From assembly GCF_002813375.1 (NCBI RefSeq), contig NZ_PHUJ01000003.1, positions 310,001-374,000 on the forward strand: a stretch of DNA of 64,000 nucleotides, in the 5' to 3' direction. The translations under genes and the position numbers were made by a program. The stretch comes from Pseudonocardia alni. GTDB taxonomy: Bacteria > Actinomycetota > Actinomycetes > Mycobacteriales > Pseudonocardiaceae. Shown one piece after another: positions 23,229 to 31,834 of this stretch. Position 1 is the first letter of the stretch; each line of letters begins with the position of its first letter. Below the pieces are notes generated by a model. The model saw only the letters and a list, made by a program, of their open reading frames with translations. It made no database searches and had not been told where the DNA came from.

Positions 23229-23441
23229 TCAGATCCCGGACCGCCAGGGGCGTCCGAGCCGGATGTCGCAGGTGATGACCCCGCGGTCGACGCCGGTGAG
23301 GTCCGCGATCAGGTCGCGCACCGCGTCCTCGGCCACCCGGGGGTCGTCGACGGTGGTCGACGCCTCGATGCCCGGCACGTAGAGGGTGAGCCTGCGGTCC
23401 GCCCGCCAGGCCACCACCTCGAAGTGATGGTCACCGGTCAC
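23229..23441 (-). CDS. Small HicB-like hypothetical protein
   Basis: 70 residues from GTG 23441. FEVVAWRADRRLTLYVPGIEASTTVDDPRVAEDAVRDLIADLTGV is a beta-beta-alpha pattern like the partial RNase H fold of HicB antitoxins (strand, strand, helix with AxxxVRxxIA). No HTH or RHH domain and no adjacent HicA are visible, so a toxin-antitoxin role is not supported. It follows the penicillin-binding protein gene by 39 bp on the same strand and may be cotranscribed. Function unknown. Confidence 0.7.
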   Translation of the reverse strand: MTGDHHFEVVAWRADRRLTLYVPGIEASTTVDDPRVAEDAVRDLIADLTGVDRGVITCDIRLGRPWRSGI

Positions 23442-23480
23442 CCGTCCACGGTAGCCCGGCCGCGGCGCGAACGGGGCGGA

Positions 23481-26400
23481 TCAGCCGACGGTCGGGTCGG
23501 CGGCGCGGCCCGCGTCGGCGCCCGGCTGCGTGTCGTCCTGCTGGGCGGGCACCGGGTCGCCCGTCGTCTCCGGGACACCGGTCGGCTCGACCGGGGCCGG
23601 GGGATCGGTGGGGGCCACCGGGTCCGCGGTCGGCTCCGGCGTGGGCTCGGCCGACGGCGTGCTCGTCGGCGTCGGCGGGGCGGTCGGCTCGTTGGGCGCC
23701 AGGGTGGAGGGCGACTCGCCGATCGGCCTGAACGCGGGGAACTCGGCCGTGCCGGTGGCGCGCACGGTGTCGGACATGAACGCCTTCCACACCGATCCGG
23801 GCAGGTCGGCGCCGTTGATCGGGCGGCCCGCGGAGTCCTGGATCGGGTCGTTGCGGTCGGTCCCGACCCACACGGCCGTCGCGATCCCGGGGGTGAAGCC
23901 GGCGAACCAGGCGTCGTTGTTCTGGCCCTCGAAGCGGGACTGGACGGTGCCGGTCTTGCCGGCGGCCTCCTGCCCGTCGGGCAGCTGCAGCCCGTCGTTG
24001 TCGACGACGTTCATCATCGCCTCGGCGACGTTGCGCGCCACCTGCTCGGGGAAGCGCTGCTCGCCCTCGCCCGGCTGGTACTCGTAGAGCACCCGCCCGT
24101 CGGAGTCGACGACCTTGGACACCATGTGCGGGGCGTGCCAGACACCCCCCGCGGCGATGGTGGCGTAGGCCGACGCCAGCTGGACCGGCGTGACCTCCTT
24201 GTTGCCCAGCGGGAGCCGCGCGTCGGGGTTCTCCAGCGGCGCGGTGATGCCGGCGAGGCGCGCGGCGTCGGCGACCTTCTGCGGCCCGACCTGCGCGGCG
24301 AGCTTGGTGAAGACGACGTTGTTGGAGATCGTCATCGCCTGCTTGAGGTCGCAGCGCGGGCAGTTGGCGCCCTCGGCGTTGCGCAGCCCCGGCCGCTCGG
24401 ACCCGTCGAAGGTGGTGCCGAGACCGATCGGCGGGTCGTTCAGGAGCCCGGCGAGCACGGCGAACGGTTTGAACGTCGACCCGGGCTGCTTCATGACCTG
24501 GGCGTAGTCCAGGCCGGTGCCGTTCGGCCCGCCGTAGTAGCCGAGGATGCCGCCGGTGCGCGGGTCGATCGCGACCGCGCCGGTGCGCAGCAGCTCCGGC
24601 TCGCCGCGCAGCTTCTGCTCGACCGAGTCGGTGAGCTGCTGCTGGCGCTGCGGGTCGATCGTCGTCGTCACCTGGAGGCCGCCCTGGGCGAACGCCTGCT
24701 CGGAGATGCCCAGCGAGCCCAGCTCGGAGCGGACCGCGTTGAGGATGTGGCCGCGGGCGTCGGTCAGCGACGACGAGCGCGAGGTGTTCGCCGGCGCGAT
24801 GGTCTGCGGGAACACGGCGGCCTGCCGGTCGGCCTGGGAGATCCAGCCCTGGGCGGCCATGCCGTCGAGGACGAAGTTCCAGCGCTGCTTCGCCCGGTCC
24901 GGGGAGTTCGCCGGGTCCCAGTTGGACGGCGACTGGATGATCCCGGCGAGCAGTGCGCCCTCGCTGGGGGTCAGCTGGGCCGCGGGCTTGCCGTAGTAGG
25001 CGAGGCTGGCGGACTCGATGCCGTAGGCGCCGCGGCCGAAGTAGATGGCGTTGAGGTAGTCGTTGAGGATCTCGTCCTTGGACTTCTGCCCGGAGACCTT
25101 CAGCGAGACGATCAGTTCCTTGTACTTCCGCCAGTACGTCGCGTCGTTACCCACCAGGGTGTTCTTGACGTACTGCTGGGTGATCGTCGACCCGCCGCCG
25201 ACGCCGCCGGTCAGCTGGTTGACCATCGCCCGCAGGATGCCGGTGAAGTCGAAGCCCGGGTTCGAGTAGAACGACCGGTCCTCGGCCGCCAGCACGGCCT
25301 CGCGCACGGGCACCGGGATGGCGTCCATCCCGACCTTGATCCGGTTGCCCTGCTCGGGCACGAGGCGGGCGAGCTGGCCGCCGTCGGCGTAGGAGACGGT
25401 GGCGATCTGGTTCTGCACCGCGTCGTCGGTGCTGGGGATCGGGAACAGCAGCCAGCCGAGCCCGAGCAGCAGCAGCGGCAGCAGCACGATCGACGCGGCC
25501 GTCCCGACCAGCGAGTACAGGACCTGCCGGCGACGCCGGGTCCGGCGCTCCTCGGGGGTGAGGGCTGCCTTCTGGTCGGCGTCGAGGATGCCGAGGCGGC
25601 GGCGCACGACGCCCACGCCGGGCCCGACGAGTGCGATGACCCGGTCGAACGGCCCGTCGGGCTCGGCGCGACGCCGGCGGCGCGGGCCGGGGGCCGCGGC
25701 GTCGACGAACTCGGTGTCCGCCCCGTCGCCGGGGGCGGTGACCAGGGCGGTGGGCGCACCGCCGTCGCCGCGCGGGGCGGTGGCGGGCACGAGCCCGGTC
25801 GGGGCCTCGGCGGTGGGGGCGAGCGCGGTCGCGGCGTCGCCGGATCCGGGACGGCGGCGGCGACCGCCGGTGCGCGCGGGCAGGGCGTCGGTCGTGGATT
25901 CCGCGCCCTCGTCCGGCTCGGGACGACGACGGCGGCCGGTGCGGGTGGTCGCGGCGGTGCCGTGCGGGACCGCCGGGCCCGGGAACGGTGCCGAGGGCGC
26001 GGCGACGGCCGTGGTGGCCGCAGCGGTGACCCCGGCGGTGGCCGCCGTGGTGGCGGCGGAGGCCGGGCCGGGCCGGGCGGTACCGGTCGGGGGCACGGCG
26101 GGCCGGGGGACCGGCGGCAGCGACGGGTGCTGCGCGGGGCGGGGCGCGGCGCCCTGCGGACCGGCGCCGGGGGCGCTCGGCGCCGCCGGGGCGGGGCGGG
26201 GCCGGGCGTGCGGCCCGGTGTTCCGGAGCCCTGGGGCAGGCGCGGCGCCGTGGGTGTCGCCGGTGCCGGATCGTGGTGCCCCGGCCCCCGGGCGGTCGAC
26301 CGGCCCGGCCGGCGCCGGCGCGGTGGGCTGCCCGGCCGGGAACGACGGTGCGGGGCCCGGGCGGCCGGGTCCGCCGGCGCCGGGGCGCCGCTGCGGGCCG

Positions 26401-27101
26401 GTGGTGTGCCGGGGCTCGGCCGCGGGGGGCGGGCCCGCGGGCGTCGCACCGGTGGTGCCGGGCCGCGGGGTGCTGCCGGGCTCGCGGGGCACGGTGCCGC
26501 CGCGCACGCGCAGCCCGACCTTCGTGGTGCCCCCGGAGCCGTTGACGCCGGAGCCGGGGCCGCTGCCGCCCGAGCCGCTGCCCGCGGAGCCGGGGGTGCC
26601 GGAGCCGCTGCCCACGGAGCCGTTGCCCACGGAGCCGTTGCCCACGGAGCCGTTGCCCGAGCCGTTCGCAGAGGTGTCGTTCACGGGAGCGCCGTTCGCG
26701 GGAGCGCTGTGCGCGGGGGCGCCGTCCGCCGGGGCCCCGGTACCGGGGGCGGCGGTCGCGCGAGCGGCCTCGCCGGCCCGCCGGGAGCGCCGACGGCCGG
26801 TGCCGCCGTCCTCCCCGGTGCCGCGGGCCCCGTCCGGGCCGGAACGTCCGGTCGACCCGGTCGACCGGACGACGTCGGCGAAGGAACGGGCCTCCGGCTC
26901 GGCGGACCGCGCGCGCCGTCCACCGGCGGGGGCGCCGTGCCGTGCCGAAGCGCCGGAGTCGGCGCGGGCGACCTGGTCGCTGCCGTGCCGGCCGGTCGGG
27001 CGCTCCTCGGTGTCGACCGCACGACCGGAACCGGTCGATCCGTGGGAATCGGACCCGGGGGAGCGGCGCGACCGCGGCGGTGGGGGCGGGCCTGCGGGCA
27101 A
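23481..27101 (-). CDS. Class A penicillin-binding protein (transglycosylase/transpeptidase) with long disordered N-terminus
   Basis: 1206 residues from the ATG at 27101. Residues 1-520 are cytoplasmic and low complexity (Gly/Ser/Asn repeats NGSVGNGSVGNGSVG near 145-160; Pro/Ala-rich 210-340; Arg-rich patches [25 protein letters not shown]). One membrane segment follows at about 525-550. The GT51 transglycosylase starts near 600 (EDRSFYSNPGFD, GGSTITQQYVKN, ILNDYLNAIYFGRGAYG). The transpeptidase has the active Ser in PGSTFKPF (near 873), SNN near 925 and KTGT (near 1047). The last 90 residues are Pro/Thr-rich and extracellular. It polymerises and cross-links peptidoglycan. The N-terminal length is far above the usual 50-150 residues; the true start could be further downstream, but GC-rich codon bias is maintained throughout. 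Confidence 0.92.
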   Translation of the reverse strand: MPAGPPPPPRSRRSPGSDSHGSTGSGRAVDTEERPTGRHGSDQVARADSGASARHGAPAGGRRARSAEPEARSFADVVRSTGSTGRSGPDGARGTGEDGGTGRRRSRRAGEAARATAAPGTGAPADGAPAHSAPANGAPVNDTSANGSGNGSVGNGSVGNGSVGSGSGTPGSAGSGSGGSGPGSGVNGSGGTTKVGLRVRGGTVPREPGSTPRPGTTGATPAGPPPAAEPRHTTGPQRRPGAGGPGRPGPAPSFPAGQPTAPAPAGPVDRPGAGAPRSGTGDTHGAAPAPGLRNTGPHARPRPAPAAPSAPGAGPQGAAPRPAQHPSLPPVPRPAVPPTGTARPGPASAATTAATAGVTAAATTAVAAPSAPFPGPAVPHGTAATTRTGRRRRPEPDEGAESTTDALPARTGGRRRRPGSGDAATALAPTAEAPTGLVPATAPRGDGGAPTALVTAPGDGADTEFVDAAAPGPRRRRRAEPDGPFDRVIALVGPGVGVVRRRLGILDADQKAALTPEERRTRRRRQVLYSLVGTAASIVLLPLLLLGLGWLLFPIPSTDDAVQNQIATVSYADGGQLARLVPEQGNRIKVGMDAIPVPVREAVLAAEDRSFYSNPGFDFTGILRAMVNQLTGGVGGGSTITQQYVKNTLVGNDATYWRKYKELIVSLKVSGQKSKDEILNDYLNAIYFGRGAYGIESASLAYYGKPAAQLTPSEGALLAGIIQSPSNWDPANSPDRAKQRWNFVLDGMAAQGWISQADRQAAVFPQTIAPANTSRSSSLTDARGHILNAVRSELGSLGISEQAFAQGGLQVTTTIDPQRQQQLTDSVEQKLRGEPELLRTGAVAIDPRTGGILGYYGGPNGTGLDYAQVMKQPGSTFKPFAVLAGLLNDPPIGLGTTFDGSERPGLRNAEGANCPRCDLKQAMTISNNVVFTKLAAQVGPQKVADAARLAGITAPLENPDARLPLGNKEVTPVQLASAYATIAAGGVWHAPHMVSKVVDSDGRVLYEYQPGEGEQRFPEQVARNVAEAMMNVVDNDGLQLPDGQEAAGKTGTVQSRFEGQNNDAWFAGFTPGIATAVWVGTDRNDPIQDSAGRPINGADLPGSVWKAFMSDTVRATGTAEFPAFRPIGESPSTLAPNEPTAPPTPTSTPSAEPTPEPTADPVAPTDPPAPVEPTGVPETTGDPVPAQQDDTQPGADAGRAADPTVG

Positions 27102-27484
27102 CCGGCTCTCCCTTCTGGTCGACGGCCGGCGGAACCGGACGGTGGCGTGGTCTCACCCGGTCAACGAGTTCGCTGTGTCAACGAGGGACCGGAGGGCGGC
27201 GTTGTGCCCACCTGATCGACGTCACTCGAATGTCGGCACGTCAGCGGGGTGATGGCGCGCTCCGTGACCGGATCGCCCGATCATGGTGCGGCATGCGGAC
27301 CATCGTGCCCGCGGCCGAAGGGATGCACAGGCGACACGATCACTGCGTCGAGCAACGGCCGGTTGCGTGCGACGACGCGCGGGCGGCCCAGCGCCGGACG
27401 GCCGGACGGCCGCATCCGGCGGGACGACCGGCCGTCGTCGATCGACGGGCGGCGGCAACCCCGACGCCGACCTGCGGCAACGGG
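27102..27484. other. 383-bp intergenic region upstream of the PBP gene
   Basis: Contains the PBP ribosome binding site and, further out, an AT-richer portion (27150-27240, GGTCAACGAGTTCGCTGTGTCAACGAGG region with two TCAACGAG copies 15 bp apart at about 27160-27185) likely to hold the PBP promoter. I see no convincing gene; frames present are GC artefacts. Confidence 0.4.
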
Positions 27485-27868
27485 TCAGGAGAGCAGCGGG
27501 CCCATGCGGTCGCGCAGCGCGACCGCGGCCGACAGCGGCCGCACGAGCACGGTGAGCTCGCGGATCCGGCCCTCCTCGTCGGTGCGCAGGATGTCGACGC
27601 CCTGCACCTCGCGCTCCCCGACGGTCGCGGCGAACTCGAGGACGTGCCCGTCGTCGCCGGAGTACCCGGCGACATAGTGGAACCCGCCGAAGACGGTGAA
27701 CACCGCGCCCAGGATCGGGCGCAACGCCTCCCGGCCCCGGTAGGGGCGGTGCACGACGGGCGAGCGGAACTCGACGTCGTCGCGGCAGAGGGCGACGGCC
27801 GCGTCGAGGTCTCCGGCCTCGATCGCGGCCCGGAAGCGGGCGGCGGCGTCGTTCACGCCGGCGATCAT
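27485..27868 (-). CDS. NTF2-like (SnoaL-type) nuclear transport factor 2 family protein
   Basis: 127 residues. NDAAARFRAAIEAGDLDAAVALCRDDVEFRSPVVHRPYRGREALRPILGAVFTVFGGFHYV (residues 5-64) is the typical NTF2-like cone-fold opening; the C-terminal strands are FAATVGEREVQGVDILRTDEEGRIREL and TVLVRPLSAAVALRD. The family includes isomerases, cyclases and ligand-binding proteins; no catalytic dyad is certain here. ATG 27868 is 17 bp after the LLM gene stop on the same strand, so they are probably cotranscribed. Confidence 0.88.
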   Translation of the reverse strand: MIAGVNDAAARFRAAIEAGDLDAAVALCRDDVEFRSPVVHRPYRGREALRPILGAVFTVFGGFHYVAGYSGDDGHVLEFAATVGEREVQGVDILRTDEEGRIRELTVLVRPLSAAVALRDRMGPLLS

Positions 27869-27885
27869 GCCCCACCCGCCCCGGG

Positions 27886-28893
27886 TCAGGCGGCCGCGGC
27901 CGCCGGACGCAGGCCGACGGCGCCGGCCAGCAGCTCGTAGGAGCGCAGCCGGTCCTCGCCGCGGAAGGTCGAGGTCGTCACCATCAGCTCGTCCACCCCG
28001 GTCCGGGCCACGAGCTCCTCGACGCCGGCGCGCACGGTCTCCGGCGAGCCGATGACCTGGTCGGCGTGGCGCTGCTCGACGAACGCCCGGGCCGGGTCGG
28101 TCCAGTCGAAGGCCGCGACCTCGTCGGGGCCGGGCAGCGGGCGCGGATCGCCGAGGCGCAGGTGCAGGAACTGCAGCGCCGAGGGCAGCGCCAGCTCGCG
28201 GGCGCGCTCGTCGGTGTCGGCGCAGGTCACGGCGGCGGCGATCATCGAGTACGGCTGCGCCAGCAGCGCCGAGGGCCGGAAGTGCTCGCGGTAGAGCTCC
28301 AGCGCGGGCAGCGTGTTCGCGGCCGAGAAGTGGTGGGCGAAGGCGAACGGCAGCCCGAGCATCCCGGCGACCTTCGCCGAGTAGCCCGACGAGCCGAGCA
28401 GCCACATGGTCGGTGCGTTCCCCACGGCCGGTACGGCGAGCACACCGGCGTCGCCACGGAAGTAGGCCGCGAGCTCCACGAGCTGGTCGGGGAAGTCGTC
28501 CGGGGCGTGCAGCCGGTCGGCTCCGGTCCCGCGCAGCGCGGCGGCGGTGCGGGGGTCGGTGCCCGGGGCGCGCCCGATGCCGAGGTCGATCCGGCCGGGG
28601 TGCAGGGCCTCGAGGGTGCCGAACTGCTCCGCGACGACGAGCGGGCGGTGGTTGGGCAGCATCACCCCGCCCGAGCCGACGGTGATCCGCCCGGTCGCCC
28701 CGGCCAGGTGCGCGATCAGCACCGGCGGCGACGAGCTGGCGATCCCGGGCATGCCGTGGTGCTCGGCGACCCAGTAGCGGGTGAAGCCCAGCTCCTCGGC
28801 CCGTCGTACCAGGCGGGTGCTGTGCGCCAGCGCGTCGGTGGCCGACGAGCCGTCGGCCACGGGGACCAGGTCGAGCACGGAGAGAGGGACCAC
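27886..28893 (-). CDS. LLM class flavin-dependent oxidoreductase (MsnO8-type)
   Basis: 335 residues from GTG 28893. [19 protein letters not shown] at the N-terminus, [20 protein letters not shown] (residues about 37-56), [42 protein letters not shown] (about 70-111) and [16 protein letters not shown] near 280 are the signatures of the luciferase-like MsnO8 group. This group uses FMN and is distinct from the F420-type paralogues near 3 kb. Substrate unknown. Divergent from thrS with 113 bp between starts. Confidence 0.92.
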   Translation of the reverse strand: MVPLSVLDLVPVADGSSATDALAHSTRLVRRAEELGFTRYWVAEHHGMPGIASSSPPVLIAHLAGATGRITVGSGGVMLPNHRPLVVAEQFGTLEALHPGRIDLGIGRAPGTDPRTAAALRGTGADRLHAPDDFPDQLVELAAYFRGDAGVLAVPAVGNAPTMWLLGSSGYSAKVAGMLGLPFAFAHHFSAANTLPALELYREHFRPSALLAQPYSMIAAAVTCADTDERARELALPSALQFLHLRLGDPRPLPGPDEVAAFDWTDPARAFVEQRHADQVIGSPETVRAGVEELVARTGVDELMVTTSTFRGEDRLRSYELLAGAVGLRPAAAAA

Positions 28894-29006
28894 GACGGCT
28901 GCAACACCCGCACCCGCCGGGCGTCTTCCCGGCGGTCGAAACCGGTTCGCGGCCCCCGACTAGCATCGGAGGTCCATCTGTTCGCACCACCTCTGGAGGC
29001 ACCCCC

Positions 29007-31067
29007 GTGTCCGCACCGTCCGCCCCGCCCGCGTCCGCCCCGATCCGGGTGCCGGCCGGGACGACCGCCGGCGCGCGCGTCCGGGAGGGCGGGCTGCCGA
29101 CCAGCGGTCCCGAGGCGATCGTCGTCGTGCGCGACGCCGAGGGTGCCCTGCGCGACCTGGCCTGGGTCCCCGAGGCCGACGCCGAGGTCGTCCCGGTCCC
29201 GGCGAACACCGAGGAGGGGCGCAGCGTCATCCGGCACTCGGCGGCGCACGTGCTCGCCCAGGCCGTCCAGCAGCTGTTCCCGAAGGCCAAGCTGGGCATC
29301 GGCCCGCCGGTCACCGACGGCTTCTACTACGACTTCGACGTCGACACCCCCTTCACCCCCGAGGATCTGAAGAAGATCGAGTCGGCGATGAAGAAGATCG
29401 TGAAGGCGGGGCAGCGCTTCGAGCGCCGTCGCTACGCCTCGCAGGACGAGGCCCGCGCCGAGCTGGCCGACCAGCCCTACAAGCTGGAGCTGATCGACCT
29501 GAAGTCGACGGACGACTCCGTCGACAGCGGGGAGGTCATGGAGGTCGACTCCTCCGGCGAGCTCACCGTCTACGACAACGTGCACGCCCACACCGGCGCC
29601 GTCGTCTGGTCGGACCTGTGCCGTGGCCCGCACCTGCCGACCACCAAGTTCATCCCGGCGTTCTCGCTGACCCGCTCGGCCGCCGCGTACTGGCGGGGCG
29701 ACCAGCGCAACGCCCAGCTCCAGCGGATCTACGGCACCGCGTGGGAGTCGCAGGAGGCGCACGACGCCTACCTGGAGCGCATCGCCGAGGCCGAGCGGCG
29801 CGACCACCGCCGCCTGGGCAGCGAGCTGGACCTGTTCAGCTTCCCCGACGAGATCGGGTCGGGCCTGCCGGTCTTCCACCCCAAGGGCGGCGTCGTCCGC
29901 AAGGAGCTGGAGGACCTGTCCCGCGAGCGGCACGCCGCGGCCGGGTACGAGTTCGTCTACACCCCGCACGCCACCAAGGGCGCGCTGTTCGAGAAGTCCG
30001 GGCACCTGGAGTGGTACGCCGAGGGCATGTACCCGCCCATGCAGCTCGACGCGGAGTACACCGCCGACGGCGAGCTGAAGCGGCCGGCCGTCGACTACTA
30101 CCTCAAGCCGATGAACTGCCCGATGCACAACCTGATCTTCGCCTCGCGCGGACGGTCCTACCGCGAGCTGCCGCTGCGGCTGTTCGAGTTCGGCACCGTC
30201 TACCGCTACGAGAAGTCCGGTGTGGTGCACGGCCTCACCCGGGCCCGCGGGTTCAGCCAGGACGACGCGCACATCTACTGCACCCGTGAGCAGATGCAGG
30301 GTGAGATCCGCAGCCTGCTGCAGTTCGTGCTGGACCTGCTGCGCGACTACGGCCTCGACGACTTCTACCTGGAGCTGTCGACCCGCAACCCGGAGAAGTC
30401 GATCGGCTCCGACGAGTCGTGGGCCGAGGCCACCCAGGCGCTGCGCGACGCCGCCGAGAGCTTCGGGCTGACCCTGCACGACGACCCGGGCGGCGCCGCG
30501 TTCTACGCGCCCAAGATCTCGGTGCAGGCCCGCGACGCGATCGGCCGCTACTGGCAGATGTCGACCATCCAGGTCGACCTGATGCTGCCGGACCGCTTCG
30601 AGCTGGAGTACACCTCCTCCGACGGTTCCCGGCAGCGTCCGGTCATGATCCACCGCGCGCTGTTCGGCTCGATCGAGCGCTTCTTCGGCGTGCTCACCGA
30701 GCACTACGCCGGCGCCTTCCCGGCGTGGCTGGCCCCCGTCCAGGTGGTGGGGATCCCGGTCACCGAGGCCCAGGACGACTACGTCCGCGGCATCGCCGCC
30801 CGGCTGCGCGCCGCGGGCATCCGGATCGACGTCGACTCCGGCGACGACCGGATGCAGAAGAAGATCCGCACCCACACGCTGCAGAAGGTGCCGTTCCTGC
30901 TGCTCGTGGGCGGTCGCGACGTCGAGGCCGGCGCGGTGAGCTTCCGCTTCCGCGACGGCTCGCAGACCAACGCGGTGCCGGTCGACGAGGCCGTCGCGGC
31001 GATCACCGCGTGGGTGTCCTCGCGCAGCAACGTCTCCCCGACCGCGGAGACCTTCCCCGCGTCCTGA
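29007..31067 (+). CDS. thrS: Threonine--tRNA ligase
   Basis: 686 residues. Residues 10-70 correspond to the TGS region in reduced form; the editing domain has [16 protein letters not shown] (near 78) and [12 protein letters not shown] (near 207), the zinc/editing His-Cys set. The class II catalytic core shows motif 1 region [20 protein letters not shown], the Zn-ligand MNCPMHNL (near 371), motif 2 [27 protein letters not shown], and motif 3 [19 protein letters not shown] near 552. The C-terminal anticodon-binding domain begins at [17 protein letters not shown]. Cytosolic enzyme charging tRNA-Thr. Start GTG 29007 has GGAGG 10 nt upstream. No T-box leader is visible, as expected for actinobacterial thrS. 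Confidence 0.98.
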   Translation: MSAPSAPPASAPIRVPAGTTAGARVREGGLPTSGPEAIVVVRDAEGALRDLAWVPEADAEVVPVPANTEEGRSVIRHSAAHVLAQAVQQLFPKAKLGIGPPVTDGFYYDFDVDTPFTPEDLKKIESAMKKIVKAGQRFERRRYASQDEARAELADQPYKLELIDLKSTDDSVDSGEVMEVDSSGELTVYDNVHAHTGAVVWSDLCRGPHLPTTKFIPAFSLTRSAAAYWRGDQRNAQLQRIYGTAWESQEAHDAYLERIAEAERRDHRRLGSELDLFSFPDEIGSGLPVFHPKGGVVRKELEDLSRERHAAAGYEFVYTPHATKGALFEKSGHLEWYAEGMYPPMQLDAEYTADGELKRPAVDYYLKPMNCPMHNLIFASRGRSYRELPLRLFEFGTVYRYEKSGVVHGLTRARGFSQDDAHIYCTREQMQGEIRSLLQFVLDLLRDYGLDDFYLELSTRNPEKSIGSDESWAEATQALRDAAESFGLTLHDDPGGAAFYAPKISVQARDAIGRYWQMSTIQVDLMLPDRFELEYTSSDGSRQRPVMIHRALFGSIERFFGVLTEHYAGAFPAWLAPVQVVGIPVTEAQDDYVRGIAARLRAAGIRIDVDSGDDRMQKKIRTHTLQKVPFLLLVGGRDVEAGAVSFRFRDGSQTNAVPVDEAVAAITAWVSSRSNVSPTAETFPAS

Positions 31068-31072
31068 CGGTC

Positions 31073-31100
31073 GTGCGCCCGGGTACCGGCCCGGGCGCAC
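31073..31100. terminator. Hairpin terminator between thrS and TetR genes
   Basis: GTGCGCCCGGG and its exact complement form an 11-bp stem around TACCGG. It begins 6 bp after the thrS stop and lies between convergent genes, so it can serve both. No T-run. Confidence 0.65.
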
Positions 31101-31104
31101 CCCG

Positions 31105-31713
31105 TCACCCGCGGGCGTCCGGGTCGATCGCGGTGGTCAGCGACCGGGCGATGCCGGCGCCGAGCTCCTCCGGAGTGGACCTCCCGTCCGGGCGGTACCA
31201 CTTGTAGGTCCAGTTCGCGGCGCCCAGGCACATGTTCATGTAGACCTTCGGGGTCATCCCGGTGAGGGCGCCGGGGTGCGCGGTGAGGTGGTCGCGCAGC
31301 GCGGTGAGGAAGACGTCCTCGAACGCGCGCCGTCGCCGGAGCACCTCGCCGGCCAGCTCGACCGGCAGCTCGTGCTCCTCCTCGAAGCAGACCTTGAGCA
31401 GCGACTGGTGCCGGCAGGTGTAGGCGACCCGGGACGCGATCAGGTCGCGGATCGCCTCCAGCGGTGAGCCCGCGGCGGCGAGGGTCTCGCGGGCGAGCAC
31501 CAGGCTCTCGTCCAGTACGTCGGAGTAGAGCCGGACCAACAGCTCCTCCTTGCTGCTGAAGTAGTGGTAGAGCGTCGGCTTCGACAGCCCGACCGCGGCC
31601 GCGATCTCGTTCATCGACGTCGCCCGGAAACCGCGCCGGGAGAAGATCTCGGCCGAGAGCGCGAGGACGCGTATCCGACGGGCGTCCGCCTTGGTCAGGG
31701 CCGTGCCGGCCAT
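31105..31713 (-). CDS. TetR family repressor of the downstream acyl-CoA catabolic operon
   Basis: 202 residues from ATG 31713. HTH: ILALSAEIFSRRGFRATSMNEIAAAVGLSKPTLYHYFSSKEELL-type sequence at residues 14-58 (ATSMNEIAAAVGLSKPTLYHYF is the recognition unit). The C-terminal ligand domain is of the TetR_C_33/KstR2-like size. It is divergent from the acyl-CoA dehydrogenase gene with 121 bp between starts, matching the position of Rv2506 (BkaR) of M. tuberculosis relative to its leucine-degradation operon. It probably represses that operon and responds to an acyl-CoA; a palindrome overlaps the operon promoter. Confidence 0.92.
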   Translation of the reverse strand: MAGTALTKADARRIRVLALSAEIFSRRGFRATSMNEIAAAVGLSKPTLYHYFSSKEELLVRLYSDVLDESLVLARETLAAAGSPLEAIRDLIASRVAYTCRHQSLLKVCFEEEHELPVELAGEVLRRRRAFEDVFLTALRDHLTAHPGALTGMTPKVYMNMCLGAANWTYKWYRPDGRSTPEELGAGIARSLTTAIDPDARG

Positions 31714-31765
31714 CGGGTTCCTTCCGTCGTGCAGTCGGGCCCGCTCACGGTAGCCCCGGGGCGGG

Positions 31766-31794
31766 TTGACAGGGCTGCCCGGTCGTCCCACTAT
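31766..31794 (+). promoter_or_regulatory. Promoter of the leucine-degradation operon
   Basis: TTGACA (31766-31771) with CACTAT (31789-31794) 17 bp downstream; a weak -10 but the -35 is perfect consensus. Predicted start about 31801. Confidence 0.55.
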
Positions 31795-31814
31795 TCGACC
31801 GTCCGGTCGGTCGA
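31795..31814. promoter_or_regulatory. TetR operator-like palindrome
   Basis: TCGACCGTCCGGTCGGTCGA, with GACCG-TC-CGGTC as a perfect core inverted repeat. It overlaps the predicted transcription start of the acyl-CoA dehydrogenase operon, where a TetR dimer would block transcription. Confidence 0.6.
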
Positions 31815-31834
31815 TTTTGTGAGGCGCGCCATAG

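Noticed and set aside
23229..23441. HicB antitoxin of a toxin-antitoxin pair
   Set aside because: HicB-like fold pattern only; no HicA toxin and no DNA-binding domain next to it.
26600..26665. CRISPR-like tandem repeat
   Set aside because: Short repeats encode NGSVG in the PBP N-terminus in frame; no spacers, no cas genes.
22845..27215. A 1456-codon plus-strand frame opposite the PBP gene
   Set aside because: Gly/Arg/Val-rich with no family pattern; the minus strand has complete PBP motifs.
27102..27484. Small gene in the 383-bp gap
   Set aside because: Frames lack start signals and family patterns; composition suggests promoter region.
28894..29006. T-box or other leader upstream of thrS
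   Set aside because: Only 113 bp between divergent starts and no T-box consensus or stem I features.
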